Source: an uncultured Thalassotalea sp.
Lineage (GTDB): Bacteria; Pseudomonadota; Gammaproteobacteria; Enterobacterales; Alteromonadaceae
Direction: 5' to 3'
NCBI GenBank assembly: GCA_947492575.1
Contig: CANLNK010000005.1
Location: 225,876-289,875, forward strand
Length of the DNA: 64,000 bases
Part shown: positions 33,917 to 42,841 of the stretch, in pieces
Numbering within the stretch: the stretch's first letter is position 1
How the letters are laid out: each line of letters begins with the position of its first letter
Notes under the pieces: model-generated
The model's database searches: none
What the model saw: only the letters and a program-made list of their open reading frames with translations
What the model was told of the DNA's origin: nothing
Translations under genes and position numbers: made by a program

Positions 33917-35314
33917 TCATTTTGGCAACCTAATAGAGACCTCCAAACCGGCTTTATCAAGATTTCTTGCGATGATGTTACCTTGATGCGCCAATATTGC
34001 TTGTTTGGCTATGGCTAAGCCTAATCCGGTGCCACCAGTTACGCGGTCTCTAGCATCTGCTACACGATAAAAAGGTTCGAATAGGCGGGGCAATAACGTA
34101 TCTGGTACACCTGAACCTTGATCAGAAATCACAACAATTACGTCGGTACTGTCCTCTGTAAGAGATACAGTTACGTTCGTCGCTTCGGGCGTGTGATTAA
34201 CTGCATTGTTGATAATGTTGCTAATAGCACTCATGACAAGTGCTTGATCGATATTGACTTCAGGATCAGCTGCTACATTAAGCTTTACTTCTACCTTCTT
34301 ATTTTGACCTAAGAAGGTACCGTCATCGACTAGGGTTTCCAGCATTGCGGCCATATGACACGGTTGCTTATCTAATTTTTGAGTAGAGTTCTCGAGACGG
34401 GACAGCACTAGTACGTGTTCAATCATGGTATCAAGGCGACTAATTTCTAATTCGCCTCGTGTAATATAATCGGTTAACAATTCAGGGTTATCTTTATTTT
34501 TTTCTGCCAATGCTAATGCAATTTGCAGCCGAGTGAGTGGTGACCTTAATTCATGTGAAACATCGCCTAGCAAACGTTGGTGAGCACTTACATTTGCGGC
34601 TAGTTTCTCTGCCATTTGATTGAATACTTTGGCGAGGCTACCTAATTCGTCATTACGCTTGTCGTCTTTTTCAACTCGCATAGATAGATCACCTTTGCCT
34701 AGCGATTGAGCAACGTTGGATATATTAGATAATGGGCGACTGATAGAACGCGCCAGTAGCCAACAGAAGATAATACTAATAATTAGAGGGGTACCAATTC
34801 TCGCCCATAGAGGGAGTTCACTAAATAGTTCTCTAAGGTCTCTAGGGCGCTTTCCTCGACTTTGATAGAACATCTGGTATTGCTGATCACGGATTGTCAA
34901 ATCCACAGGGCCAGTGATTTTGAAAAATCGGAAGATCCAAGTCTTTTGTTCTGTAAAATTCTCCCCCCCAATAAAGCGCTCAATGTCGAAACGATGAGGA
35001 TTAAAGTCAGCAATAATGGCATCGCCGTTCAATGGCTTATATACCACTTGCCTGTTGTTAAAGCTAGAGCGCTGTTTATCGCGGAATTTGCCGACGAACG
35101 CTTCCAGGTTCAGCGGTTGTATTTTCTCCAATCTAGCTTTCAGCATGTTGAGTTTGCGAATGTCTTTTGTATCGACTTCGGTCTGAACGTATTCTTGACT
35201 TAATTGCGTTGAAACAAAGCGCGTTGCCACAATAGAACATATGGTTACCAACCAAAACCAGAGAAATAGCTTAACTTTTATCGAGCTTAGCTGTGTTTTA
35301 ATTGAGTTAAGCAC
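33917..35314 (-). CDS. cpxA: Envelope-stress sensor histidine kinase CpxA
   Basis: 465-residue membrane kinase: TM1 (about residues 13-33), periplasmic sensor (about 34-165), TM2 (about 170-190), HAMP (about 190-245), phospho-acceptor H-box LLGDVSHELRSPLTRLQ (about 248-264), N-box ISNIINNAVNHTP (about 365) and ATP-binding loops DQGSGVP and GGTGLGLAIAKQ. GTG at 35314 overlaps the cpxR stop by 8 bp (GTGCTTAA). The presence of cpxR upstream and a divergent cpxP/spy-like gene with a CpxR box supports the CpxA name. Confidence 0.92.
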   Translation of the reverse strand: MLNSIKTQLSSIKVKLFLWFWLVTICSIVATRFVSTQLSQEYVQTEVDTKDIRKLNMLKARLEKIQPLNLEAFVGKFRDKQRSSFNNRQVVYKPLNGDAIIADFNPHRFDIERFIGGENFTEQKTWIFRFFKITGPVDLTIRDQQYQMFYQSRGKRPRDLRELFSELPLWARIGTPLIISIIFCWLLARSISRPLSNISNVAQSLGKGDLSMRVEKDDKRNDELGSLAKVFNQMAEKLAANVSAHQRLLGDVSHELRSPLTRLQIALALAEKNKDNPELLTDYITRGELEISRLDTMIEHVLVLSRLENSTQKLDKQPCHMAAMLETLVDDGTFLGQNKKVEVKLNVAADPEVNIDQALVMSAISNIINNAVNHTPEATNVTVSLTEDSTDVIVVISDQGSGVPDTLLPRLFEPFYRVADARDRVTGGTGLGLAIAKQAILAHQGNIIARNLDKAGLEVSIRLPK

Positions 35315-36014
35315 CTGTTTCTCCCGTCAGGAATATGTAGCCAGCACCACGTACTGTCTTTATTTTTTCTGTTTTACTATGCGCCATCAGCTTCCTACGG
35401 ATATTGCTGACATGCATGTCGATACTGCGATCGAATGGATTGAGCTTACGCCCCAGGACTTCTTCTGATAATTTGTCTTTACTGACAATTTGACCATGAT
35501 ACTGCAGCAGTAAGTGAAGCATTTCGTATTCGGTGCCAGTTAATTCCACAGGAGAGCCAGCACAAACTACTTGGCGTGTAGCGTTATCTAAAGTCACATC
35601 ATTGATCGTAAGGATACTAGAATGTGACGATTGCTTGTTTTTGATGATGTCTATGCGTCTAAAGATTGCATTTATTCGTGCAAGAAGTTCTTGGTGATGG
35701 AATGGTTTAGCTAAATAGTCATCAGCTCCTAGGCGTAGGCCAAGAATACGATCAGCATCATCGCCTTTTGCTGTGAGCATCAAAATTGGCGTTTGGTGAT
35801 GTTCTCCTAGCGCTTTTAGTACATCAAAGCCATTTAATTTTGGCATCATCACATCTAATAAAATAAGGTCAATAGATTCGTCAAAGGTCTTAGCTAGTCC
35901 AGTGGCGCCATCATGACAACAACTAACACGATACCCTTCAGCGTTTAAAAACTCGGTTAATAAAGCTGTTAGCTCGGTATCATCATCAATCATTAATATG
36001 TGCTTGCTTGTCAT
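35307..36014 (-). CDS. cpxR: Envelope-stress response regulator CpxR
   Basis: 235-residue OmpR/PhoB-type regulator. The receiver has IDDDTELTALL (acidic pocket about 9-11), phospho-acceptor Asp in LILLDVMMPKLNG (about 55) and the conserved Lys in YLAKPFHHQEL (about 105). A winged-helix DNA-binding domain follows, with LTGTEYEMLHLLL and RSIDMHVSNIRRKL. It is divergent from the cpxP/spy-like gene; a perfect CpxR box lies between them, consistent with autoregulation. Confidence 0.93.
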   Translation of the reverse strand: MTSKHILMIDDDTELTALLTEFLNAEGYRVSCCHDGATGLAKTFDESIDLILLDVMMPKLNGFDVLKALGEHHQTPILMLTAKGDDADRILGLRLGADDYLAKPFHHQELLARINAIFRRIDIIKNKQSSHSSILTINDVTLDNATRQVVCAGSPVELTGTEYEMLHLLLQYHGQIVSKDKLSEEVLGRKLNPFDRSIDMHVSNIRRKLMAHSKTEKIKTVRGAGYIFLTGETGA

Positions 36015-36085
36015 AGGTCACCTCTATTCAAATACTGCTACTTCTGAGTCAAGTTTAACAACATCTAATACTCTGTTACTCAATC

Positions 36086-36100
36086 TTTACACAGTTTTAC
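36086..36100 (-). promoter_or_regulatory. CpxR binding box
   Basis: On the minus strand GTAAA-ACTGT-GTAAA is an exact match to the CpxR consensus GTAAA-N5-GTAAA. It lies between cpxR and the cpxP/spy-like gene, so it could drive both. Confidence 0.85.
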
Positions 36101-36132
36101 ACTGCCCTTTCGTTTCTTTGCATTGCAGTTTT

Positions 36133-36138
36133 TATAAT
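36133..36138 (+). promoter_or_regulatory. -10 element of the cpxP/spy-like gene
   Basis: TATAAT about 32 bp before the ATG. No good -35 is visible (TTCGTT region), which fits a promoter that needs the CpxR box about 35-45 bp upstream for activity. Confidence 0.55.
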
Positions 36139-36169
36139 GCAATTGTACTTCAACAAGAGGACTTGAAAA

Positions 36170-36646
36170 ATGAGAGTAAATAAATCAATCAAGAATATCG
36201 TACTAGCAGCAGTGACAACTGGCGTATTGATGGTACCAGCAGCTAATGCTCAACCTATGGGTGACAGATTTGGTGATTCACCTAAAATGGCGAAGAAAAT
36301 GTTAAAGCATATGAAGCGAAAGCTTGATTTAACTGATGAGCAAGTAGCTCAAATCAAAGCGATCAGAGAGCAGAGTAAAGCGGACGGCGAAACACTAAGA
36401 GAAGCCAAAAAGGCATTTCATGAACAAGTGATCACGCTAAAAGATAGTGCAACATTTGATGAGGCGGCTTTTGTCACTGCTTACAATCAATATCAACAAA
36501 CGTTTGCTGATATGGCGCTATTAAAGGCTAAAACGCGTCACGCTATTTATCACGTTTTGACAGAAGAGCAGCAAGTAAAAATGGAAGAGATGAAAGAAAA
36601 GCGTACTGAGCGTAAAGCAGAAAAACGTGCAAGTCGCAAAAGTTAG
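36170..36646 (+). CDS. cpxP: Spy/CpxP-family periplasmic stress protein
   Basis: 158-residue secreted helical protein: signal peptide to AANA (about residue 27), two LTxxQ-type motifs (LDLTDEQVAQIK about 51 and VLTEEQQVKMEE about 135), and a very basic C terminus. LTxxQ motifs define the Spy/CpxP family, whose members act as ATP-independent periplasmic chaperones and, in CpxP, dampen CpxA. The location next to cpxRA and the CpxR box favour the CpxP name, though Spy is not excluded. GAGGA precedes the ATG. Confidence 0.85.
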   Translation: MRVNKSIKNIVLAAVTTGVLMVPAANAQPMGDRFGDSPKMAKKMLKHMKRKLDLTDEQVAQIKAIREQSKADGETLREAKKAFHEQVITLKDSATFDEAAFVTAYNQYQQTFADMALLKAKTRHAIYHVLTEEQQVKMEEMKEKRTERKAEKRASRKS

Positions 36647-36675
36647 AAGGCATTGACTTAAGCTGCCGATAAGTA

Positions 36676-38829
36676 CTAGCTTAAATTAAATGAGAATATC
36701 TTAGACATTGTGCTTTGCACCGGTTGGCCGTCTTCTAGTGCCGGTTCAAAGCGCCATTTCTTTAATGCGGTATTAATTGAAGATTTAAAATAATTCAGCT
36801 TACTCTGCTTTTCGAATTGAATATTTGAAACTCTGCCTTCTTCATCAATTGTAAAGCTAACAAATACTTCTAGTTCAATGCCTTTTCTCTTGGCAACTGA
36901 AGGGTATTTAGGGTCTTCCCCGAAGGTTAAATTGGCATTTCGCTTAACCACCCTATTAGAGAGCGAACTGTTGTAATGCTGCTCAAATAAACCAACTTCT
37001 TGAACTGACTCAAATACAGGTTTCTTAGCGGTACGTTTTGCAAGTAGCTCCTCTACTCGGCTAACAACAACCTCATCATCTGCTGATTGCTCGAATAGTC
37101 GAGCATGTTGCGCTTCGTTCGGAGCATTTACTGTGCCCTCATTTATTTCTGAAGCGTTTAACTGCGAAGCAACAATGTTTGATTCGCTGCTAGGTTGTGA
37201 TAGAGACTCTAACTCTTTCGCATATGGATTATTGCCAGTTGCAGCTGTATAAGTCTCTAACAATTTGTTTTGGGCAAGGGTATCGCGCTCTGCATTAATG
37301 TCTGCTAATTCAGAAGTTTTTACCTGTCGAGTTTGAAAATTATTAGTACCGTTATGCTTATCAGAGATAGGAGAAGTCTGTACTTTTGCTAAATATGGCT
37401 CTTTAGTGTTTTTTATACCAATTGAAGGCTGAACACTAGAGGGTTTGGCGGTAGAACCTTTCGGCATTTGTACGGCGCTATCGTTGGCTATTTGAATCTC
37501 TAGCAAATCTTGGTTTACGTTGTTCAATGACTTATTGACTGCAAGCAGGTTACTTTGAGACTCTTTAAAGCGCTCGGCTGTGCTCACTGTCTGGATATCG
37601 TTTTGCAACGATATATCCCCTGACAAACTGTCTAATACTGTATTTGCACTATTTGTATTAGCCGACTTAGGCTTCAACAGTTGCTGAGCAATTGAGAATT
37701 CTGCTGGTGTACTCGACGGTTCATTCAATTGCATGAGAGACAACGTAGAGTTTTTCGCGCTAAAGAAATTGATACCTACCGAGGTTAAATCGAAAAATGG
37801 TAGGACTGTAAGTTGCTTTGTGCTTAACGTTGTTAGGCCAAGTGTTAGCCCGATAGTCAGGGTGATGCCAGCTAACCATTTGCCTGGGTTGGCGCTATTG
37901 GTGCAAGAGTGATTTACTAAACGATATACTCTGTCTTTAAGGTCTCCGCCGGAAGCTGCCATCGCCATAGTCGGTATTGTTGAATGTCGATGTGAACCAC
38001 ACAGTTCTGCAGTGTCAGCTAATGTGTGCGCGTAAGCGATTGGGTTACCGCAATGTGCAACAGCTATATCATCACTACAATACTCACGCTCTTGGCGCAT
38101 TTGTTTTGAGATCCACAAGACCGCTGGATGGAAAAATAACAGTATTTCAACCAGTGTCTGTAGAAAGTTGACCAAATAATCGTAGCGCTTAATGTGTGCT
38201 AATTCATGTAGCAGCAACATTTCCAGTTGCGCTTGATTCAAGCCAAGAATCATTTTGGCAGGCATTAATACAACTGGTTTTAACCAGCCAATCGCCATAG
38301 GCACTTCTGCACTTAGTGACACCACAAGTTTAGGCAGTTTACTTAAGCCTATTTGTTTAACTAGCTGTTCGAACTTTTGCTGCAATGCAGGCTCGGTCGG
38401 AATGACTTGGCTAAATGGAAGCCTTTGTACTCTAGCAATATCAAGTATCAATCGCACTGTTAAAAAGGATACCCATGCTAGCCATATCAGTGAAAGGTAT
38501 GGCAGGAGGTCGCCACTACTTTGATACCACTCGAGTGAATTCGTTCTATTCAATGCAGCCGTTATCGGGTCTAGAGCCATCAAACCTAGTTGGCTGACAT
38601 CTTGACTCAATAGTGGCTTGTATAGATAACTGAATGTCGCGACGGGCACTAGCAAGCTGATGATCATGCCGATGCTAGTTATGGTGTAGCGAATAACAGG
38701 TAATTTTCTGTCTATTAGGGAGAGAAGAATTTTCACTACGGCAGCAATCACTAAGCCCTGCCACACAAAATGAATAAGTGTAACGGCCAAAGCGTGTAAT
38801 ACTGGACTGCTGGTGATAAATTCCTGCAT
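36676..38829 (-). CDS. BlaR1/MecR1-like M56 metalloprotease with TonB C-terminal domain
   Basis: 717-residue inner-membrane protein. The N-terminal part has four membrane segments and a gluzincin site LLHELAHIKRYDY (HExxH, about residues 205-217) with the third-ligand region REYCSDDIAVAH, as in M56 peptidases BlaR1/MecR1. A long Ser/Asn/Gln-rich linker (about 330-620) follows, and then a TonB C-terminal-type domain (about 630-717: DPKYPSVAKRKGIELEVFV and KKWRFEPALEDGQPV). There is no penicillin-binding sensor domain. It is downstream of a BlaI-type repressor gene (32 bp). It probably senses an envelope signal and inactivates the repressor by proteolysis; the TonB-like tail could contact a periplasmic or outer-membrane partner. 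Confidence 0.87.
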   Translation of the reverse strand: MQEFITSSPVLHALAVTLIHFVWQGLVIAAVVKILLSLIDRKLPVIRYTITSIGMIISLLVPVATFSYLYKPLLSQDVSQLGLMALDPITAALNRTNSLEWYQSSGDLLPYLSLIWLAWVSFLTVRLILDIARVQRLPFSQVIPTEPALQQKFEQLVKQIGLSKLPKLVVSLSAEVPMAIGWLKPVVLMPAKMILGLNQAQLEMLLLHELAHIKRYDYLVNFLQTLVEILLFFHPAVLWISKQMRQEREYCSDDIAVAHCGNPIAYAHTLADTAELCGSHRHSTIPTMAMAASGGDLKDRVYRLVNHSCTNSANPGKWLAGITLTIGLTLGLTTLSTKQLTVLPFFDLTSVGINFFSAKNSTLSLMQLNEPSSTPAEFSIAQQLLKPKSANTNSANTVLDSLSGDISLQNDIQTVSTAERFKESQSNLLAVNKSLNNVNQDLLEIQIANDSAVQMPKGSTAKPSSVQPSIGIKNTKEPYLAKVQTSPISDKHNGTNNFQTRQVKTSELADINAERDTLAQNKLLETYTAATGNNPYAKELESLSQPSSESNIVASQLNASEINEGTVNAPNEAQHARLFEQSADDEVVVSRVEELLAKRTAKKPVFESVQEVGLFEQHYNSSLSNRVVKRNANLTFGEDPKYPSVAKRKGIELEVFVSFTIDEEGRVSNIQFEKQSKLNYFKSSINTALKKWRFEPALEDGQPVQSTMSKIFSFNLS

Positions 38830-38861
38830 CGTATTAAGTTCGTTTAATCCTTAATTTCTCG

Positions 38862-39242
38862 CTACTTTTCAAGAGAATCTAGTAATTGACGGATATCTTT
38901 AATTTCTTCTTTACTGGTTGATTCATCAATAGCTCTCATTACTAGTTTAGACGTTGAGCCACCAAATGCTTTGCCAATTAAATCTTTAATCAATGAAGAT
39001 TGGGTTTGTACTTCACTATTTGCAGCCGCATATACGTGCGCACGGTTGCTTTCGTCACGGATAACGAGCGACTTTTCATGCATAATTTGCAAAATTTTTA
39101 ATACAGTTGTGTAACCGGTTTTCTGAGTTTCACTTACTGCGTCATGTACTTGTCGAACTGTTGCTGGGCCAGTTTTCCAGAGAATATTTAACAATGTTAA
39201 TTCAGCTTCAGTCGGTTTGACGCTTGCAGTTTCATTCGCCAT
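38862..39242 (-). CDS. BlaI/MecI/CopY family transcriptional repressor
   Basis: 126-residue winged-helix repressor. The DNA-binding half is KPTEAELTLLNILWKTGPAT and VRQVHDAVSETQKTGYTTV (about residues 10-48), the C-terminal half a helical dimerisation region with FGGSTSKLVMRAI. This family is cleaved through the action of M56 sensors; such a sensor is encoded next. Dyads upstream (39267-39283 and 39316-39330) are candidate operators. The targets are probably its own operon; others are unknown. Confidence 0.92.
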   Translation of the reverse strand: MANETASVKPTEAELTLLNILWKTGPATVRQVHDAVSETQKTGYTTVLKILQIMHEKSLVIRDESNRAHVYAAANSEVQTQSSLIKDLIGKAFGGSTSKLVMRAIDESTSKEEIKDIRQLLDSLEK

Positions 39243-39266
39243 TAAAACGTCCTTCTATAAATTCTT

Positions 39267-39283
39267 CTACTCTCGTTGAGTAG
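39267..39283. promoter_or_regulatory. Candidate operator upstream of the BlaI-type gene
   Basis: CTACTC-TCGTT-GAGTAG is a perfect 6-bp inverted repeat about 25-40 bp before the start codon. A second dyad, TATCG-CTTGC-CGATA, is at 39316-39330. Neither matches the staphylococcal TACA-TGTA operator, so assignment is tentative. Confidence 0.35.
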
Positions 39284-39392
39284 TTGCGCTAAGCAGTTAT
39301 TTACGAATCTAATCGTATCGCTTGCCGATAAAATGAGCAAACAAATTTAACAAAACATTAGCATTTGGCGAAATAAAAATTTCACTTATATT

Positions 39393-40118
39393 TTAACTGA
39401 TTGATTTTATATGATCTTTAGTTTTCATTGGGTGGTTGGAAAACACACAATCTACACCAATACGTTGGCAAAACTCGATATCCCCTGGTCGGTCAACGGT
39501 GTAAACCCATGCTTCTAACCCCCGTTGATGCGCATCATCTACGATACTCTTACTAAGACAATCCAGAGATAAATTGACCGAACTTGCGCCCAGTGCTGTT
39601 CCAAACTCCGCCAATGTAGCGGGGCAATGAGCGATTAATGCGCCGATTTTTGCATTAGGGCATATCGCTTTTAGTGTTTGAAGAAATAGATGGTTAAACG
39701 AAGAGATAGTAATCTGGTGCCATTCAAACGCTGACTGTTTGATAGTCTGGTTGATTAATTCAACTAGACTTTGAGCAGCTTTGTTAAGTTGATGGCTATC
39801 AGTTGTTGATATTTTGATTTCAATATTGAGATCGCATTGGCCGTTTATTGCATTGAGCGCTTCGTATAATTCAGGCAGCGGTTTGCCATCTCTAGTGCGA
39901 AGGTTTTGAATACTCGTTTCATCTAAAGCGAGTAAGCGACCACTGCCTTGAGTCGTTTTATCTACGTATAAATCGTGGAGTAGCCACCAACGTCCACTTT
40001 TGTGATATTGCGCATCGATTTCTATGCCGTCGGCTTGTTGCACGATGGCTTGCTTAATAGCAGTAAGGGTATTTTCGGCAAAGTCACCACTAGCCCCTCG
40101 ATGCGCAAATACTTTCAT
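39393..40118 (-). CDS. Glycerophosphodiester phosphodiesterase
   Basis: 241-residue TIM-barrel enzyme hydrolysing glycerophosphodiesters to glycerol-3-phosphate and an alcohol. Catalytic and metal residues are in FAHRGASGDFAENT (about residues 4-17), DGIEIDAQ (about 31) and the HDLYVDKTT loop (about 48); EIKIS (about 103) carries a further metal ligand. ATG at 40118 is preferred: AGGGAAA precedes it, and a longer start (40181) would overlap psd by 38 bp. No signal peptide is seen, so it is probably cytoplasmic (UgpQ-like). Confidence 0.9.
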   Translation of the reverse strand: MKVFAHRGASGDFAENTLTAIKQAIVQQADGIEIDAQYHKSGRWWLLHDLYVDKTTQGSGRLLALDETSIQNLRTRDGKPLPELYEALNAINGQCDLNIEIKISTTDSHQLNKAAQSLVELINQTIKQSAFEWHQITISSFNHLFLQTLKAICPNAKIGALIAHCPATLAEFGTALGASSVNLSLDCLSKSIVDDAHQRGLEAWVYTVDRPGDIEFCQRIGVDCVFSNHPMKTKDHIKSIS

Positions 40119-40143
40119 TGGTTTCCCTAACTGGCTTGAAAGC

Positions 40144-41016
40144 TTATGCAGATTTAACGATATCGGCGTAATGCTTACCAAGGCGAGTGACAGTACCAGG
40201 GCCTGCTGTGGTGTTGAACTCTACCATTTCTGGAGCAAAGGTCGTCACAACAGTAGAACCTAGCTTAAATCGACCCATTTCATCACCTTTATTTAGGGTG
40301 ATAGCGCCAGAACCACTAGCTGGATATGTCCATCTAAATACATCATTACCTGCTGGTGGTGTAATTGTGCCACCCCAAACAGTTTCTATGCTGGCGACAA
40401 TTGTTGCGCCCACAAGAACCATTGCCATTGGACCATGTTCTGTATCGAAAATAGTAACAACACGTTCATTGCGAGCGAAAAGGTTTGGTACGTTATTAGC
40501 AGTTAACGGGTTAACTGAGAATAAATCGCCAGGCACATAAATCATTTCTCGTAACGTACCTGTCATCGGCATATGAATACGGTGGTAATCTTTTGGTGCT
40601 AGGTAGATACAGCTAAATTTACCGTCTTGGAATGGCTGAGCTGTTTTTGCATCGCCACCAAGTAGCGTCTCTAAGCTATAGTTAAACCCTTTCGCTTGGA
40701 TTAGTTGACCTTGCTCAATATCACCTTGTTGGCTAATTGCACCGTCAACTGGGTAACACAAAGTACTTGGATTATCGTCGATAGTGCGGGCGCCATCTTC
40801 AAGCTCACGCGTAAAGAAATCGTTGAACGTGGCGAAATCCGAAGCCTTTTTGAGTTTGGCTTCATCCATGTTGATATCATAAGCTTTAATAAAATATTTG
40901 ATCGCTTGTGTCGTAAACCAACCCGCTTCAGCAGCAGCAAATTTTCCCACTAAACGTGAAATAGCGTGCTTGGGCATTACATACTGCAATGCAATCTTTA
41001 TTCTATCGAGTGACAC
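40144..41016 (-). CDS. psd: Phosphatidylserine decarboxylase proenzyme
   Basis: 290-residue proenzyme making phosphatidylethanolamine at the inner membrane. The autocleavage site LGSTVV (about residues 252-257) yields the pyruvoyl group from the serine. Other conserved segments are [14 protein letters not shown] (about 64-77), YPVDGAIS (about 87), YHRIHMP (about 140) and [14 protein letters not shown] (about 203). It lies between rsgA and the glycerophosphodiesterase gene. The rsgA-psd pairing is common in gammaproteobacteria. Confidence 0.96.
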   Translation of the reverse strand: MSLDRIKIALQYVMPKHAISRLVGKFAAAEAGWFTTQAIKYFIKAYDINMDEAKLKKASDFATFNDFFTRELEDGARTIDDNPSTLCYPVDGAISQQGDIEQGQLIQAKGFNYSLETLLGGDAKTAQPFQDGKFSCIYLAPKDYHRIHMPMTGTLREMIYVPGDLFSVNPLTANNVPNLFARNERVVTIFDTEHGPMAMVLVGATIVASIETVWGGTITPPAGNDVFRWTYPASGSGAITLNKGDEMGRFKLGSTVVTTFAPEMVEFNTTAGPGTVTRLGKHYADIVKSA

Positions 41017-41045
41017 TTAATTAATCCTCTTAACTTTTTTTAATA

Positions 41046-42086
41046 TTATGAATGTTTAAAGCGCGACGTTAGTGTATTACTGTCGAGGCTTTCAATAATT
41101 CGTTGGAAACTGGCCAGGCGCTCTGGATAAATTTTACCTTCTTCAACCGCTGCAATGAGTGCGCATCCTGGATCGTTTATATGCTTACAATCTCTGAACT
41201 TACAGGTGCCCAAGTAGTCGTCAAATTCGATAAAACCATCGGCGACTTGCGCTGCCGTTAAATGCCACAAACCAAATTCTCGAATACCGGGAGAGTCAAT
41301 AAGTTCGCCCCCATCGTTGAAGTGATATAGGCGTGCCACTGTTGTTGTATGCTGGCCTAGTCCTGAGTTCTCAGAAACGTCTTGCGTCAGCAGGCCAAGC
41401 TCTGGCATCAATGTGTTGACTAACGTTGATTTACCGACACCACTTTGCCCAACAAAAATGCTAATTTGGTCTCGTAACTGTGCTCGCAATTCGTCGATAC
41501 CTTCTTCAGTCTCGCTGCTTGCGTACAGCACTTGGTAGCCGATGTCACGATAGATATCGAGTTGCTCTTCAACTATCTCGCTAAGCTCTTCATCAATGAG
41601 GTCAGCTTTATTCATCAAGATAACAGGCTTAATGCCTGTTTGCTCACAAGCAACAATATAGCGATCGATGATATCTGGATTGAAGGCTGGCAATACCGTG
41701 GTAACGATAATAATTTGGCTGATGTTTGCAGCAATGGGCTTTAGTCCATCATAAACATCGGGACGGCTCAAGGTTGAGTCACGTTCATGAACAGCTTCAA
41801 TAACACCAGAAACTGTTTGTTGTTGTGCTTTGCCTTGTCGAAACATGACGCGATCGCCACACACTAGAGAGCTAACGCCACGGCGAATGTTACAACGAAA
41901 TATTTCACCACTTTTTGCTTCAATATCAGCATGTTGGCCAAAGCGACTAATGACAATACCGTCTTCTGGGGCTTCGAGTTCGTCGTCTTGCCAATGAATA
42001 GCGTCTGCTTTATCGCGTAACTTTTTCGCTTGATTTGCTTTGATGCGTCGCGATTGACCTTTAGTGAGCTTTTTGCTTTTTGCCAC
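41046..42086 (-). CDS. rsgA: Ribosome small-subunit-dependent GTPase A
   Basis: 346-residue circularly permuted GTPase for 30S maturation. The OB-fold is at the N terminus; GTPase motifs appear in permuted order: NKADL (G4, about 158), [11 protein letters not shown] (G1, about 217) and [10 protein letters not shown] (G3, about 265). A zinc-binding knuckle follows, [16 protein letters not shown] (about 296-311). The basic N terminus ([18 protein letters not shown]) fits rRNA binding. It is divergent from orn, as in E. coli. Confidence 0.97.
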   Translation of the reverse strand: MAKSKKLTKGQSRRIKANQAKKLRDKADAIHWQDDELEAPEDGIVISRFGQHADIEAKSGEIFRCNIRRGVSSLVCGDRVMFRQGKAQQQTVSGVIEAVHERDSTLSRPDVYDGLKPIAANISQIIIVTTVLPAFNPDIIDRYIVACEQTGIKPVILMNKADLIDEELSEIVEEQLDIYRDIGYQVLYASSETEEGIDELRAQLRDQISIFVGQSGVGKSTLVNTLMPELGLLTQDVSENSGLGQHTTTVARLYHFNDGGELIDSPGIREFGLWHLTAAQVADGFIEFDDYLGTCKFRDCKHINDPGCALIAAVEEGKIYPERLASFQRIIESLDSNTLTSRFKHS

Positions 42087-42216
42087 GTTTATCCGATGAT
42101 TATAGGGAGAGCGAATTCAACATTGGCTTTCCAAACTAAGTAATTGTCACGTATTATACTGACTAATTGAACGATCAGCTAATGCTTGAAAGATAAAGAC
42201 TTAAAAAGAGACCTTC

Positions 42217-42762
42217 ATGACTGCAAGTGATACGAATTTAGTCTGGCTAGACCTTGAAATGACAGGCCTAGAACCAGCAACCGATGTGATTTTAGAAATA
42301 GCGACAATTGTTACGGATAGCCAATTAAATATTCTTGCCGAAGGTCCTGTGTTTGCCATTTACCAGCCAGACGAGGTACTCGATAATATGAGTCAATGGT
42401 GTATCGAGCATCATGGTAAATCTGGGCTAACTGACCGATGCCGTAACAGTACAATTGATTTAGCAAAAGCTACAGAAGAAACGTTAGCCTTTGTTCAGCA
42501 GTATGTAGCACCGGGTAAATCGCCGATGTGTGGTAATAGCATTGGTCAAGATCGCCGCTTTATTAATAAATACATGCCTACTTTTGAAGACTTTTTCCAT
42601 TACCGCAATTTAGACGTGAGCACTGTAAAAGAGCTAGCTCGCCGATGGAAACCTGAAGTGCTTGATAAAGTTGAGAAGAAAGGTGCGCATTTGGCACTTG
42701 ATGATATTCGCGAATCAATCGCTGAGCTAAAAGTATATCAAGAGCACTTTTTCAAACTTTAA
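42217..42762 (+). CDS. orn: Oligoribonuclease
   Basis: 181-residue DEDDh 3'-to-5' exonuclease that degrades RNA dinucleotides and short oligonucleotides. The Exo I motif is [11 protein letters not shown] (about residues 10-20), the central Asp is in [11 protein letters not shown] (about 107), and [10 protein letters not shown] (about 156) gives the final His and Asp. A strong terminator follows it. Confidence 0.97.
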   Translation: MTASDTNLVWLDLEMTGLEPATDVILEIATIVTDSQLNILAEGPVFAIYQPDEVLDNMSQWCIEHHGKSGLTDRCRNSTIDLAKATEETLAFVQQYVAPGKSPMCGNSIGQDRRFINKYMPTFEDFFHYRNLDVSTVKELARRWKPEVLDKVEKKGAHLALDDIRESIAELKVYQEHFFKL

Positions 42763-42766
42763 GTAG

Positions 42767-42800
42767 CAAGGGCAGCTGATATAGCTGCCCTTGTCGTTTT
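42767..42800 (+). terminator. Rho-independent terminator after orn
   Basis: CAAGGGCAGCT pairs with AGCTGCCCTTG (11-bp perfect stem, 5-base loop), followed by TCGTTTT. Confidence 0.85.
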
Positions 42801-42841
42801 AAACTACAACGCCTACCTACCTTTTGCCCAAAAGCAAAGGG

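Noticed and set aside
34862..35203. 113-codon plus-strand frame opposite cpxA
   Set aside because: Antisense shadow of a clear histidine kinase gene, without a ribosome-binding site or recognisable domain.
36658..36684. TTAAGCT / AGCTTAA repeat between the cpxP-like and M56 genes
   Set aside because: AT-rich stem with a long loop and no T-run; weak terminator at best.
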